NCBI RefSeq assembly: GCF_014303735.1
Contig: NZ_CP060296.1
Coordinates: forward strand, 693,501 to 757,500
Length of the DNA: 64,000 nt
From: Variovorax sp. PAMC28562
Lineage (GTDB): Bacteria > Pseudomonadota > Gammaproteobacteria > Burkholderiales > Burkholderiaceae_C
Direction: 5' to 3'
How positions within the stretch are numbered: position 1 is the stretch's first letter; each line of letters begins with the position of its first letter. This document shows, piece by piece, positions 1 to 9,283 of this stretch. The notes beneath the pieces were generated by a model, which saw only the letters and a program-made list of their open reading frames with translations, did not search any database and was not told the DNA's origin. A program made the translations under genes and the position numbers.

Positions 1-348
1 ACGCGCACCGCACTCGAAGGCTTTCGCGAGGGCGTCGGCGTCTGCCGAGACTTCACGCACCTGGCGATCACGCTGTGCCGCTGCATGAACATCCCGGCAC
101 GTTACGTGACCGGCTACCTCGGCGACATCGGCATTCCGGCAGTGCCGTATCCGATGGACTTCAGCGCCTGGTTCGAGGTGTACCTGGGCAACCGCTGGCA
201 CACCTTCGATGCGCGGCACAACACGCCGCGCATCGGGCGCATCGTGATCGCGCGCGGTCGTGATGCGGCCGACGTGCCGATCAGCATGGTGTTTGGGGCG
301 AACACGCTGCAGCGGTTCGAAGTGACGACGGACGAGATCGTCCAGTAG
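1..348 (+). CDS. Transglutaminase-like cysteine protease family protein, C-terminal part (5' end outside window)
   Basis: The reading frame is open from base 1 and ends with TAG at 346-348, so only the last 115 residues are present. They hold the end of a transglutaminase-like core: the Cys motif GVCRDFTHLA, then MNIPARYVTGYL, and later WHTFDARH, which supplies the His and Asp of a Cys-His-Asp triad. The family includes bacterial peptidases and amidases that often sit near alpha-E and ATP-grasp genes, but that neighbourhood is outside the window. Substrate cannot be told from this fragment. It converges on the Ku gene. Confidence 0.85.
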   Translation, partial: TRTALEGFREGVGVCRDFTHLAITLCRCMNIPARYVTGYLGDIGIPAVPYPMDFSAWFEVYLGNRWHTFDARHNTPRIGRIVIARGRDAADVPISMVFGANTLQRFEVTTDEIVQ

Positions 349-362
349 CCTCGAGCGATTTC

Positions 363-381
363 AGGCGCCGCTCGGGCGCCT
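363..381. terminator. Hairpin between convergent genes, possible bidirectional terminator
   Basis: AGGCGCC at 363-369 pairs perfectly with GGCGCCT at 375-381 across a five-base loop. It lies in the 43-base gap between the convergent transglutaminase-like and Ku genes. There is no T-tract on either side, so termination is only suggested by position. Confidence 0.3.
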
Positions 382-391
382 CTGGAAAGGC

Positions 392-1342
392 TCAGGCGGC
401 GCGGCGCCGAGATGTCTTTGCCGCTGCCGGCGCGGACTTTTTTGCAGCCGGCACGGCAGCCGACTTTTTGGTCGCTGCCTTGGCCCCGCCGGACACGGGC
501 GCATCCGGGGCCGCCCGGGCGCCGCCCTTGCGCAGGCTGCGCTGCAGCAATTCGGTCAGGTCGATGATTTTGGCGCTGCTTTCCGCATCCGCTGCCTCCA
601 TCGGCTCCAGCTTTTCGACCGCTTCGGTCTGTCCGGCTTCGACCTTGCGATCGACCAGCTTCATGATCGCGTCCTTGAACGAATTCTTGAAAGCGTCCGG
701 GTCCCAGTCGGAACTCATGTCTTCGACCAGTGCCTTCGCCATCTTGAGTTCACTGTCTGAAAGGCCCGCCTGCTTCGCGCCTTCGGCCGGCAGCGGCAGG
801 TCTTTCCAGGAGCGGATGTCGGTGCCCCAGCGCAGCAGGTTCAGCACCAGCCCGGCGCCCGACGGCACCAGCGCTGCCAGATGTTCCTTGGTCTGGATGA
901 CGACGCGCGCCACCCCGATGCGGCCGCTGCGTTGCAGGGTTTCGCGCAACAGCGCATAGACCTTGGCGCCGCGGTTGATGGGAGCCACGTAATACGGCCG
1001 CTCCAGGTAGACGAACGGAATGCCGGCGGCCGGGACGAAGGTCTCGATCTCGATGGTCTGCGTGGTCTTGGGGTAGGCGGCCGAAATCTCGGCATCGCTC
1101 AACACGACGTACTGGCCGTCTTCGTATTCAATGCCCTTGACGATCTGCTCACGGTCGATTTCCTTGCCGGTTTTCTTGTTGATCCGCTTGTAGCCAACCG
1201 GGTCCATCGTGCGCTTGTCGAGCCAGTCGAAGTCGATGCCGCTGTCGGTGGTGGCGGAGTACAGCGCGACCGGGATGTGAACGAGGCCGAAGCTGATGGC
1301 GCCTTTCCAGAGAACGCGCGGGGCAGGTTTCGAATCGGGCAT
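392..1342 (-). CDS. ku: Non-homologous end-joining protein Ku
   Basis: Bacterial Ku binds DNA double-strand ends as a homodimer and recruits LigD for end joining. The protein is 316 residues, in the usual range of about 260-320. The N-terminus (LWKGAISFGLVHIPV) is characteristic of the Ku core, and the beta-barrel region continues through VGYKRINKKTGKEI and GIEYEDGQYVVL. The last 60 or so residues are an Ala/Lys/Arg-rich tail ending SRRRAA, typical of DNA-contacting Ku C-termini. The start at 1342 was chosen because a GGAGG lies eight bases upstream; an in-frame ATG at 1357 is possible. No ligD is visible in the window. Confidence 0.95.
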   Translation of the reverse strand: MPDSKPAPRVLWKGAISFGLVHIPVALYSATTDSGIDFDWLDKRTMDPVGYKRINKKTGKEIDREQIVKGIEYEDGQYVVLSDAEISAAYPKTTQTIEIETFVPAAGIPFVYLERPYYVAPINRGAKVYALLRETLQRSGRIGVARVVIQTKEHLAALVPSGAGLVLNLLRWGTDIRSWKDLPLPAEGAKQAGLSDSELKMAKALVEDMSSDWDPDAFKNSFKDAIMKLVDRKVEAGQTEAVEKLEPMEAADAESSAKIIDLTELLQRSLRKGGARAAPDAPVSGGAKAATKKSAAVPAAKKSAPAAAKTSRRRAA

Positions 1343-1403
1343 TTGAGAATCCTCCATCCCTTGACAGTAGGCGCACCGCAGCATCACACCTGTAGGAACG
1401 AAG

Positions 1404-2369
1404 CTAAAGCACCCGATCGCTCTCGACCGCGAAGTAGAACCACTCGGTGCCCGGCAGCGCCTCGGCATTCGGGAACACGATGAAGCCATCGCGCTCGGCG
1501 TGCAGCATGGTGCCGTCTTCGCGCACGCCGATCGGCTCGCCCTGCGCCACCGCGTCGAAGGTCGCCCATTCGCGAACGAACTGGTCTTCTTCGTGAGTGC
1601 GATCGGTCACGCTAACCAGCCGAAGCAGCGCAGGCCTCGAAGGCAACGAAGGCGCGGCTTCGATCATTCCCAGCGTTCGCAACGCCGACAGGATCGCGCC
1701 GTACGCCACCTCGGGTGCAGCCCGGTCGCGGTGCTGCCCGCATTCCAGCGTGACGCCATAGCCGCCCTGGCTGCGCATGTACTCGTTGGTGCCCCAGCCG
1801 AACGCCAGCGCGGCATCGTCGACCGGCGCGCCACCCGGCAAGCTCGCGCGGTGCGCCAGGCCGGCGGCGTAGATATCGAGCCAGCCTTCGACCACGCGAG
1901 AGGTCCCGATGTGCAATGCCAGCTGCCCCTCTTCGAACGCCCGCGAAAACGGCTCCAGCCCGCCGTGGTTGTCGCGCGGACCGATCATCGCGAACGCATC
2001 GCCCGCGCTCTGAAACGAATGCAGGTCGAGCAGCACGTCGTGCCGGTCGAGCAAAGGGCAAAGCAGGTTGGTGATGAGCGCTTCGTAGTCGGCCGGTGGG
2101 GTGCTCGGCTGGAACAACCGGTTGAGATTGCGCTCGCCTTCGCGCCGCTGCCGTTGTCGCGCCAGGGGATTGGCCACCGGCACCAAGGTAAGCGTGCCAC
2201 GCAGCAAGGTGAACGTGCCGCCATCGAGTTCGGCCAGCACCCGTTCGATGCCGACGGTGCCGCAGGTTTCGTCGCCGTGCACGCCGCCGAGCACGATCAG
2301 CCGGGGGCCGGGGGCGGTCGATTCGAAGCTGTGGATTCGCAGCGGCACAACGGCATGGAGCGATGTCAT
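1404..2369 (-). CDS. Succinylglutamate desuccinylase/aspartoacylase family zinc hydrolase
   Basis: A 321-residue member of the AstE/AspA family (M14-like zinc carboxypeptidase fold), which removes acyl groups from N-acylated amino acids. The zinc ligands are visible: GGVHGDE near residue 29 gives His and Glu, and LLDLHSFQ near residue 115 gives the second His. NPLARQRQRREGERNLNR is the substrate-binding stretch. The family contains succinylglutamate desuccinylases, aspartoacylases and uncharacterised relatives. There is no arginine-succinyltransferase (ast) operon here, so the substrate is open. It precedes ku on the same strand with a 61-base gap. Confidence 0.85.
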   Translation of the reverse strand: MTSLHAVVPLRIHSFESTAPGPRLIVLGGVHGDETCGTVGIERVLAELDGGTFTLLRGTLTLVPVANPLARQRQRREGERNLNRLFQPSTPPADYEALITNLLCPLLDRHDVLLDLHSFQSAGDAFAMIGPRDNHGGLEPFSRAFEEGQLALHIGTSRVVEGWLDIYAAGLAHRASLPGGAPVDDAALAFGWGTNEYMRSQGGYGVTLECGQHRDRAAPEVAYGAILSALRTLGMIEAAPSLPSRPALLRLVSVTDRTHEEDQFVREWATFDAVAQGEPIGVREDGTMLHAERDGFIVFPNAEALPGTEWFYFAVESDRVL

Positions 2370-2456
2370 CGAACGATCCTACAGCGACCGGCAGGACGGT
2401 CCTACCGGGGACAGGCGAACATCATGCGATAAAGAAACGCTTACAGGAGCAGCGTC

Positions 2457-2735
2457 ATGGCAAGCAAAAAACCGTCCCAGCCCGCAATTGATTCGGTACA
2501 GCCCGGGCCAGTGGAAGACGCCGAAAGCGGCAAGACCAAGGTTCAGCAGGATGGAAATTCGGCGCCCAAATTGCCACACGAACGCGACCAGTCCTCAGAC
2601 AGCCAGGAAACTGCGGATGGCGAGCCGACAAGCGTCGGCAAGCAAGGTCACGCCGACCTGGAACGAGGCCTGGTCGACACCGGTACCAGCCCAGTCACCG
2701 ACAAGGTCTACAACGACAAGGTCAGCAAGCGCTGA
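2457..2735 (+). CDS. Small hydrophilic, probably disordered protein of unknown function
   Basis: A 92-residue protein with AGGAG six bases before its ATG. It is rich in Ser, Asp, Glu, Gln, Lys and Pro with almost no hydrophobic residues (for example KKPSQPAIDSVQPGPVEDAE). No domain, signal peptide or membrane segment is visible, and disorder is likely. It ends 15 bases before the convergent rpe gene; CCCGC-GCAG-GCGGG at 2737-2750 could form a short shared hairpin there. The function is not recognised. Strong ribosome binding site and clean reading frame make it a believable gene. Confidence 0.7.
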   Translation: MASKKPSQPAIDSVQPGPVEDAESGKTKVQQDGNSAPKLPHERDQSSDSQETADGEPTSVGKQGHADLERGLVDTGTSPVTDKVYNDKVSKR

Positions 2736-2750
2736 TCCCGCGCAGGCGGG

Positions 2751-3461
2751 TCAGTCGCGGGCCGGGGCGGCGCCGGCAAGTTCGGTACGCATCGCAGAGA
2801 TAACGGCCGCATAGTCGGGCTGCGTGAAGATGGCACTGCCCGCCACGAACGTATCGGCCCCGGCGCTCGCAACACGCGCAATGTTGTCGACCTTGATGCC
2901 ACCGTCGACTTCGAGCCGGATGTCGCGCCCGCTCTGCTCGATGCGCTTGCGGGCATCCTCGATTTTGCGGAGTGTCGTATCGATGAAGGTCTGGCCACCA
3001 AAGCCCGGGTTGACGCTCATGATCAGGATCAGGTCGATGTCATCGATGACCCAGTCCAGCACCTCCAGCCCGCGCGCCGGATTGAACACCAACCCCGCTT
3101 TGCAGCCGGCCGCCTTGATCGCCTGAATGCTGCGGTGCGTGTGCGGTGACGCGTCGGGATGAAAGCTGATGAAGTCCGCGCCAGCCTCGGCGAACGATGC
3201 AGCCAGCGCGTCGACCGGCTCGACCATCAGATGGACGTCGATCGGCACCGCAACGCCGGCGGCGGTTTTGGCGTGCGGCTTGAGCGCGTGGCAAATCATC
3301 GGGCCGAAGGTCAGGTTCGGCACGTAATGGTTGTCCATGACGTCGAAGTGAATCCAGTCGGCACCGCCGGCGATGACCTGCGCCACTTCGGCGCCAAGGC
3401 GCGAAAAATCGGCGGAAAGGATGGATGGCGAGATGCGGAATTGGCGGGCGGTGGTGCTCAT
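2751..3461 (-). CDS. rpe: Ribulose-phosphate 3-epimerase
   Basis: Interconverts D-ribulose 5-phosphate and D-xylulose 5-phosphate in the pentose phosphate and Calvin pathways. The 236-residue protein shows the family landmarks in order: [14 protein letters not shown] with the catalytic Asp, [16 protein letters not shown] (metal-binding His and Asp), DVHLMVE (metal His), [10 protein letters not shown] (phosphate loop region) and LEVDGGI with the second catalytic Asp. Length matches bacterial Rpe (about 225-240). The gene is divergent from apaG with 41 bases between start codons. Confidence 0.97.
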   Translation of the reverse strand: MSTTARQFRISPSILSADFSRLGAEVAQVIAGGADWIHFDVMDNHYVPNLTFGPMICHALKPHAKTAAGVAVPIDVHLMVEPVDALAASFAEAGADFISFHPDASPHTHRSIQAIKAAGCKAGLVFNPARGLEVLDWVIDDIDLILIMSVNPGFGGQTFIDTTLRKIEDARKRIEQSGRDIRLEVDGGIKVDNIARVASAGADTFVAGSAIFTQPDYAAVISAMRTELAGAAPARD

Positions 3462-3502
3462 TCCCCAATTGTCGCAAAGCAGGCAACAGTTACCATCGCG
3501 CC

Positions 3503-3898
3503 ATGTCCGACAGCCCGATGACCGTCAAGGTCGAGCCCCGTTTTCTGCCCGAGCAATCGTCGGCGGAAGACCACGTCTATACCTTCGCCTATACGGTAAC
3601 GGTGACCAACACCGGGGAGGTGCCGGCCCAGCTCATCGCCCGCCACTGGCTCATCAACGACGCTTCGGGTCACGCGCAGGAGGTCAAGGGACTCGGTGTC
3701 ATCGGCCAGCAGCCGCTGCTGGCAGCGGGCGAGTCGTTTCGCTACACCAGTGGTTGCCGGTTGCAGGCGCCCAGCGGCACCATGCACGGCAGCTTCTTCG
3801 TGGTGAACGAGGCCGGCGACCGCGTCGACGTACCCATCCCGATGTTCGTGCTCGAAGCCAATTCGGACGGTCGGCCCAGCACCCGCGTGCTGCATTGA
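3503..3898 (+). CDS. apaG: Co2+/Mg2+ efflux protein ApaG
   Basis: ApaG is a small immunoglobulin-fold protein of about 125-135 residues linked genetically to cobalt resistance and magnesium efflux; its molecular role is poorly understood. This copy is 131 residues and shows the family pattern: [18 protein letters not shown], then [22 protein letters not shown] and [10 protein letters not shown]. The start at 3503 places the protein in the family length range; an ATG at 3518 is an alternative. It is divergent from rpe, an arrangement common in Burkholderiales. Confidence 0.95.
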   Translation: MSDSPMTVKVEPRFLPEQSSAEDHVYTFAYTVTVTNTGEVPAQLIARHWLINDASGHAQEVKGLGVIGQQPLLAAGESFRYTSGCRLQAPSGTMHGSFFVVNEAGDRVDVPIPMFVLEANSDGRPSTRVLH

Positions 3899-3944
3899 CC
3901 CGCGTGGCGGTACCGCCGCAACCCGGCCGGATGAAGTTTCTCCG

Positions 3945-5240
3945 ATGATGTCTTTCTTCTCTTCGCTCCCGTCTTTCACGGTCATGACCAACGAGCTCAT
4001 GGCGTTTTGGGCGGAATGGGCGCGGCCGACCGCCGGCCTGCCGATCGTGCTGTGGTCCTTGCTGCTGGCGGTGGCAGCAGCCGCCGGGCACCTGGTGCAG
4101 CGTTACATGGGCATGCCCAAGGTGGTCGGCTATTCGATCGTCGGCACCATCGTCGGCTTTGCCGGTTTCGAAGGTGCGCTCTGGCCGCTGCAGGGCATCA
4201 GCCTGTACCTGCTGGAGCTCGGCGTGGCGATCGTTCTGTTCGAGGCGGGCGGTCGCCTGCCGCTGCGCTGGTTTCGCTACAACCCGATGGTGCTGCTGCA
4301 AAGCATCCTCGAAGCCTCGCTGACGTACTTCGGCGTGTTCTGGGCGCTGCACTGGCTTGGCATTCCAGACCCGGTCGCCAACCCGATCGCGCTGATGGCC
4401 ATCGTCGCCTCGCCAGCAGTGCTGAGCCGCGTGCTGATGGACACCCGCGCTTCCGGCCCGGTGACCGATCGGGCGATGACACTGGCCACGCTCAACACCT
4501 TCTATGCGCTGGCGCTGGGCTATGCGCAGGCCGGCCTGATCGAGCGAGCGCCGCAGGGGCTGGTGCAAAAGCTCTACCCGGTGGGCGTGGTGCTGGGCCT
4601 GTCGTTCGTGGTCGGCGCGGTCATGGCGCTGGCGTTGCGCTCGGCCTTGCGCTTCATGAGCCCGACCAGCGAGAACACGTCGATCCTGCTGCTGGCCATC
4701 ATCGCGGCCGGTGCGGCCCTCACGGCGCACGTCGGCGGCTCGGCACCGCTGGCTGCGCTCATCGGCGGCGTGCTGTTGAAGCAACTCAATCCCAAGCCGT
4801 GGGCCTGGCCGCGCCAGTTGGGCACCGCAGCTTCGCTACTCACCATGTTGATGTTCGTGCTGGTGTCGATCGTCGCCGCCCAGGCGGACTGGAGCCTGCC
4901 GGTCGCGAGCGTGGTGCTCACCGTCATCAGCGTGCGCTTTGCAGCCAAGATCGCCGGCGTCGCCATCGCCAACCCGGGCAGCGGCGCGAGCTGGAAACAG
5001 GCGCTGTGGGTCGGCTGCGCAATGTCGCCGCTGTCGTCGATCGCGCTGTTGATCGCGTCGGGCTTCGTCACTGCGTCGCCGTTGCTCGGCGCGATGATCA
5101 CGCAGGTCGCGCTGCCCGCCATCCTGCTGATGGAAGTGCTGGGTGCCGTGCTCGCGACCATCGCGATCCACAGCGCCGGCGAAAGCTCGTTGCCCTGGAC
5201 GCCCGAGGTGTTCATGACCGCAGAGGAGACGCAACGATGA
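3945..5240 (+). CDS. Cation:proton antiporter, CPA2/Kef-type membrane protein
   Basis: A 431-residue, strongly hydrophobic protein with about 11-12 membrane segments, fitting the Na+(K+)/H+ exchanger domain of the CPA2 family without an attached TrkA-N domain. Typical stretches include [16 protein letters not shown] (family glycine-rich segment), [19 protein letters not shown] and the later [19 protein letters not shown]. It would exchange monovalent cations for protons at the inner membrane. Two ATGs (3945, 3948) are possible starts and no clear ribosome binding site precedes them; ATG at 3984 is another candidate. Its stop overlaps the next gene's ATG (ATGA), so they are translationally coupled. 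Confidence 0.85.
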   Translation: MMSFFSSLPSFTVMTNELMAFWAEWARPTAGLPIVLWSLLLAVAAAAGHLVQRYMGMPKVVGYSIVGTIVGFAGFEGALWPLQGISLYLLELGVAIVLFEAGGRLPLRWFRYNPMVLLQSILEASLTYFGVFWALHWLGIPDPVANPIALMAIVASPAVLSRVLMDTRASGPVTDRAMTLATLNTFYALALGYAQAGLIERAPQGLVQKLYPVGVVLGLSFVVGAVMALALRSALRFMSPTSENTSILLLAIIAAGAALTAHVGGSAPLAALIGGVLLKQLNPKPWAWPRQLGTAASLLTMLMFVLVSIVAAQADWSLPVASVVLTVISVRFAAKIAGVAIANPGSGASWKQALWVGCAMSPLSSIALLIASGFVTASPLLGAMITQVALPAILLMEVLGAVLATIAIHSAGESSLPWTPEVFMTAEETQR

Positions 5241-6430
5241 GCATCAATTTGAACCGCGGTCCGTTGCCCGCGCTGCCGGACGCATCCAAGTCGCCCGCTG
5301 GCCGCGTGGTGAAGCTCGAGCCCTTCAACAAGTCGGAGGCGCTGTCGCTCGGCGTCGAACTGGAACTGCAGCTCGTCAACACGCACGACTACGACCTCGC
5401 ACCGTACGCCGAAGACATGCTGCGCCTGATGGCGCAAACGCCGTTGCCGGGCAGCGTGGTGCCGGAGATGACGTCGAGCATGATCGAAATCTCGACCGAC
5501 ATCTGCCACTCGGCACAGGACGTGATCACGCAGCTGTCGCCCATTCGCGATGCGCTGGTGCGCAACGCCGACAAGCTCAACATCGCGGTGGTCGGCGGCG
5601 GCACGCATGCGTTTCAGCAATGGCACGAACGCCGCATCTACGACAAGCCGCGCTTTCGCGAGCTGTCGGAGCTGTACGGTTACCTGAGCAAGCAGTTCAC
5701 CATCTTCGGCCAGCACGTGCACATCGGCTGCCCCGATGCCGACGCCGCGTTGCTCATGTTGCATCGCATGTCGCGCTACATCCCGCACTTCATCGCGTTG
5801 TCGGCCTCGTCGCCGTTCGTGCAGGGGCAAGACACGCAGTTCGATTCGGCGCGGCTCAACTCGGTGTTCGCCTTCCCCTTGTCGGGCCGCGCGCCTTTCA
5901 CGTTGAGCTGGAAAGAGTTCGAGAACTACTTCGAGCGCATGACCCGCACCGGTGTCGTGCGCAGCATGAAAGACTTCTACTGGGACATCCGGCCCAAACC
6001 GGAGTTCGGCACGATCGAGATTCGCGTGTTCGACACGCCCCTCACCATCGAGCGTGCCGCGGCGCTGGCCGGCTACGTGCAATCGCTCGCCGCCTGGTTC
6101 CTGCAGGAGCAGCCTTTCGAGCCGACGGAAGACGACTATCTGGTCTACACCTACAACCGGTTCCAGGCCTGCCGCTTCGGCCTCGACGCGGTGTATGTCG
6201 ACCCGGCAAGCGGCGAGCACATGCCGCTGCGCGATCACATCCTGATGACGATGACGCAACTCGAATGGCACAGCGAGGCGCTCAACGCGACGCAGGCCCT
6301 TGGCCAGCTGCGCACCAGCGTCGAGGCCAACCGCAACGACGCGCGCTGGCTGCGCGAAAAGCAGGGCAAGGAGCGCCTGCTGGCGGAAGTCGTGCGCCAA
6401 GCGTCGCTGCGCTTTCGCGCGGGCACCTGA
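5237..6430 (+). CDS. ybdK: YbdK-type carboxylate-amine ligase (glutamate-cysteine ligase family 2)
   Basis: A 397-residue member of the GCS2 family, ATP-dependent carboxylate-amine ligases; E. coli YbdK has weak glutamate-cysteine ligase activity. Family features seen: [17 protein letters not shown] near residue 37, [33 protein letters not shown] and [16 protein letters not shown]. The ATG overlaps the antiporter stop (ATGA) and has GAGGAG upstream. Coupling of a glutathione-like ligase with a Kef-type antiporter is interesting because classical Kef systems are glutathione-gated, but that functional link is inference. Confidence 0.9.
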   Translation: MSINLNRGPLPALPDASKSPAGRVVKLEPFNKSEALSLGVELELQLVNTHDYDLAPYAEDMLRLMAQTPLPGSVVPEMTSSMIEISTDICHSAQDVITQLSPIRDALVRNADKLNIAVVGGGTHAFQQWHERRIYDKPRFRELSELYGYLSKQFTIFGQHVHIGCPDADAALLMLHRMSRYIPHFIALSASSPFVQGQDTQFDSARLNSVFAFPLSGRAPFTLSWKEFENYFERMTRTGVVRSMKDFYWDIRPKPEFGTIEIRVFDTPLTIERAAALAGYVQSLAAWFLQEQPFEPTEDDYLVYTYNRFQACRFGLDAVYVDPASGEHMPLRDHILMTMTQLEWHSEALNATQALGQLRTSVEANRNDARWLREKQGKERLLAEVVRQASLRFRAGT

Positions 6431-6441
6431 ACAGGCCGGAG

Positions 6442-7416
6442 ATGGGCGAATTCGATCTGATCGAGCGCTACTTCGCGCGGCCTGCCAAGCGATCGCCGTT
6501 GGGCAATGGTGACGACTGTGCGCTGCTGGCGCCGGCGCCAGGCATGCAGCTGGCCGTGTCGTCCGACATGCTGGTCGAAGGACGGCACTTTCTGTCGACC
6601 GTGGCGCCGGAGCGGCTCGGCCACAAGGCGCTGGCAGTCAACCTGAGCGACCTGGCCGCCTGCGGCGCGGCGCCACTCGCCTTCACGCTCGCGCTGTCTT
6701 TGCCGGCCGTCGACGAGGCATGGCTAGCCAGCTTCTCGCGAGGACTGTTCGCGCTGGCCGATGAACATGATTGCGAACTGGTCGGCGGCGACACGACGCG
6801 CGGGCCGCTCAACATCTGCATCACCGTGTTCGGTGAAGTGCCGACCGGCAAGGCGCTGTTGCGCTCGGGCGCGAAGCCGGGCGACGACATTTGGGTGAGC
6901 GGGACGCTGGGCGATGCCCGTCTGGCGCTGGAGGCGTTTCGCGGCACGCTGGCGCTGAGTGCGGAAGTGTTCGAGCAGGCACGTCGCCGTATGGAGCAGC
7001 CGACGCCGCGCGTGGCACTGGGCATCGCACTGCGCGGCATCGCGAGTTCTGCGGTCGATGTGAGTGATGGATTGATCGGCGATCTCGGGCACATCCTGGC
7101 TTCGAGTCGGGTCGGAGCGACGCTGGATGCGGATGCCGCTGCCGCCCTCGTCGCAGCCAACAAGCACGCGCCAGGCTCGGCCGATCTGTTCGCCATCGAG
7201 GTCCTCCGGACCTGCGCACTTTCCGGTGGCGACGACTACGAGCTTGTGTTCACCGCGCCCTCTTTCGCACGCGATGCGGTCTTGCAAGCCGGTGTCGTCG
7301 CGGCCACACCGGTCACGCGCATCGGCCGCATCGAGGCCGAGCCGGGCCTGCGCGTCGTCGACGCCCGCGGCGCACCAGTCGCGCAGCATTTCACTTCGTT
7401 CGATCACTTCGCCTGA
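6442..7416 (+). CDS. thiL: Thiamine-monophosphate kinase
   Basis: ThiL phosphorylates thiamine monophosphate to thiamine diphosphate using ATP. The 324-residue protein has the N-terminus MGEFDLIERYF, the Mg-binding NGDDCALLAP, SSDMLVEGRHFL, then VNLSDLAACGA and the later DVSDGLIGDLGHI and SGGDDYELVFT, all diagnostic. It starts 11 bases after the ybdK-type gene. thiL-pgpA-pncC is a recurring order in Proteobacteria; here a TMEM175-like gene is inserted after thiL. Confidence 0.97.
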   Translation: MGEFDLIERYFARPAKRSPLGNGDDCALLAPAPGMQLAVSSDMLVEGRHFLSTVAPERLGHKALAVNLSDLAACGAAPLAFTLALSLPAVDEAWLASFSRGLFALADEHDCELVGGDTTRGPLNICITVFGEVPTGKALLRSGAKPGDDIWVSGTLGDARLALEAFRGTLALSAEVFEQARRRMEQPTPRVALGIALRGIASSAVDVSDGLIGDLGHILASSRVGATLDADAAAALVAANKHAPGSADLFAIEVLRTCALSGGDDYELVFTAPSFARDAVLQAGVVAATPVTRIGRIEAEPGLRVVDARGAPVAQHFTSFDHFA

Positions 7417-7446
7417 CGACCGACAACTGACGAAAGCGGCAGGCCG

Positions 7447-8037
7447 ATGTACCCGAAGAACCGCCTCGAAGCACTGACCGACGGCATCTTCGCCGTGGCC
7501 ATGACCTTGCTCGTGCTCGACCTGCGCATTCCGGACGAGATCGGTCGCCCGACCGACGAGGCATCGCTCGTCCATGCGCTGTGGGCGCTGACGCCGAAGC
7601 TCATCCCCTACCTGTTGAGTTTTTATTTGCTGGGCGTCAGCTGGCTCTCGCTGATCAAGGTGCGTTCACGCAGCGAGGTTGTCGGCGCGGGCTACGCCCG
7701 GTGGTGCCTGCTGTACCTGCTGTTCGTGACGCTGCTGCCGTTCTCCACGGTGGTGATGGGGCGCTTCACAGCCTATGCCGCGGCGACCGCCCTGTATGCA
7801 GCCAACATCGGCCTGGTGGCGGCGACAGGGTTCCTGTTGATGTCGGTATTGCCGGACCCGGTGCGCGACGCGCATTGGCTGGACCGGCGCGTGTCGCTGG
7901 TCGTGCTTTTCGCCTCGTGTGTCCTGACGATCGTGTTGAGCTTCATCACCCCCGGCAACGCGCTGTGGGCACTGGCGCTCAACTTGGCAGCCGGGCCGAC
8001 CGCACGCGTCTATGCGCTCTTCGCGCGGGCCGCCTGA
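7447..8037 (+). CDS. TMEM175 (DUF1211) family potassium channel-like protein
   Basis: A 196-residue membrane protein beginning RLEALTDGIFAVAMTLLVLD, which matches the first-helix signature of TMEM175 channels (Arg, then an FSDG-like turn, then a hydrophobic TLLVL run). About five to six membrane segments follow. Bacterial members form tetrameric potassium-selective channels without the classical selectivity filter. The gene is 30 bases after thiL and 97 bases before pgpA, interrupting the usual thiL-pgpA order. Confidence 0.85.
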   Translation: MYPKNRLEALTDGIFAVAMTLLVLDLRIPDEIGRPTDEASLVHALWALTPKLIPYLLSFYLLGVSWLSLIKVRSRSEVVGAGYARWCLLYLLFVTLLPFSTVVMGRFTAYAAATALYAANIGLVAATGFLLMSVLPDPVRDAHWLDRRVSLVVLFASCVLTIVLSFITPGNALWALALNLAAGPTARVYALFARAA

Positions 8038-8134
8038 TCGTCTCTCCGGCCCTGCCGTGGCCCACCACACGCTGCAGCCGATACCATGAGGGGCGCGCCC
8101 AAGCGAGAGCATCACGCTCCGCAGCGCCCCCTTC

Positions 8135-8731
8135 ATGACCGAGTCGCTGCCCCCTGTAGAACCTTCAGACCTTCCGCCGCACGGTGCTACCCGCGCCGAT
8201 GCAGCCCGTGCGCCGCTGCCCGGCCGCCCGACAGTGCGCTTCATGCTGTCGAACCCCGCGCACTGCATCGCACTCGGCTTTGGCTCCGGCCTGCCGCGCA
8301 TCGCGCCCGGCACGGTCGGCACGCTGTGGGCATGGGTCGCTTTCCTCGTCATGCAGCGCTGGTTCGTGCCGTCGACCATCGGCTGGATCATTCTGGTGTC
8401 GCTGCCGGTCGGCTGGTGGGCCTGCACCGTGACCGCACGCAACATGCGCATCGCCGACCCCGGCGCCATCGTGTGGGACGAGGTGATCGCCTTCTGGATC
8501 ATCCTGTGGATGATCGCGCCGGCGGGCTTGCTCGGCCAGGCCATCGCCTTCGGCCTGTTCCGCTTCTTCGATGCGGCCAAGCCCGGACCGGTCGCGTGGG
8601 CCGACGGTTTGTTCAAGCAGCGCGATGCTGTCGAGCCGTCGTGGTGGGCGGCGGGTTTCGGCATCATCCTGGACGATTTGGTGGCCGCGTTCTGCACGCT
8701 GCTGGTCATCGCCGCATGGAAGGCGTGGTAA
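8135..8731 (+). CDS. pgpA: Phosphatidylglycerophosphatase A
   Basis: PgpA dephosphorylates phosphatidylglycerophosphate to phosphatidylglycerol at the inner membrane. Landmarks: ALGFGSGLPRIAPGTVGTLW, then IADPGAIVWDEVIAFWI with acidic metal ligands, and RFFDAAKPGPVAWAD. The protein is 198 residues with several membrane segments. The first 33 residues are a Pro/Ala-rich extension before the conserved MLSNPAHCIAL, so a later start cannot be excluded. The stop is four bases before pncC. Confidence 0.95.
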   Translation: MTESLPPVEPSDLPPHGATRADAARAPLPGRPTVRFMLSNPAHCIALGFGSGLPRIAPGTVGTLWAWVAFLVMQRWFVPSTIGWIILVSLPVGWWACTVTARNMRIADPGAIVWDEVIAFWIILWMIAPAGLLGQAIAFGLFRFFDAAKPGPVAWADGLFKQRDAVEPSWWAAGFGIILDDLVAAFCTLLVIAAWKAW

Positions 8732-8735
8732 GCGC

Positions 8736-9221
8736 ATGACGATCGATCCACTGGTCCATCAGACCGCCGACCTGCTCCAGCAAAAGCACTGGATGCTGGC
8801 CACCGCAGAGAGTTGCACCGGCGGCATGATCGCCGCTGCCTGCACCGACCTCGCCGGTTCGAGCGCGTGGTTCGAGCGCGGCTTCGTCACCTATTCGAAC
8901 GAGGCCAAAACCGACTTGCTAGGTGTCGACGCATCGCTCATCGCGACGCAGGGCGCGGTCAGCCAGGCAGTGGTCGAGGCGATGGCGTCAGGCGCCGTGG
9001 CGCGATCGAAAGCGCAGGTCTCCGTCGCTGTCACCGGTGTCGCCGGACCGGGTGGCGGCACGCCCGACAAGCCGGTCGGCACCGTGTGGTTCGGCTGGTC
9101 GGTCCGTGGGCAGATTCGCAGCGAGCGCCGGCAATTCGATGGCGACCGTGCCGAGGTGCGCGCGGCGACAGTTCAGCATGCGCTGCAGACGCTGGTGCTT
9201 ATGTTGCAGCTGCCGAACTAG
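8736..9221 (+). CDS. pncC: CinA-type nicotinamide-nucleotide amidohydrolase
   Basis: PncC deamidates nicotinamide mononucleotide to nicotinate mononucleotide in pyridine nucleotide recycling. This 161-residue protein is the stand-alone CinA C-terminal domain: LATAESCTGGMIAAACTD near residue 22, the glycine loop GVAGPGGGTPDKPVGTVW, and a C-terminal helix. The start four bases after pgpA was chosen because it gives the normal domain length and operon spacing. Confidence 0.95.
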   Translation: MTIDPLVHQTADLLQQKHWMLATAESCTGGMIAAACTDLAGSSAWFERGFVTYSNEAKTDLLGVDASLIATQGAVSQAVVEAMASGAVARSKAQVSVAVTGVAGPGGGTPDKPVGTVWFGWSVRGQIRSERRQFDGDRAEVRAATVQHALQTLVLMLQLPN

Positions 9222-9283
9222 CGCCTCGTCTGTCAAACGCCGCAATCGACCCATTCACCACGACGACATCGCAGGGGGAGCCC

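Noticed and set aside
4574..6400. Long minus-strand open frame opposite the antiporter and YbdK-type genes
   Set aside because: The plus-strand genes have clear domains; the antisense frame is Arg/His/Gln-rich with no motif, as expected of GC-rich shadow frames.
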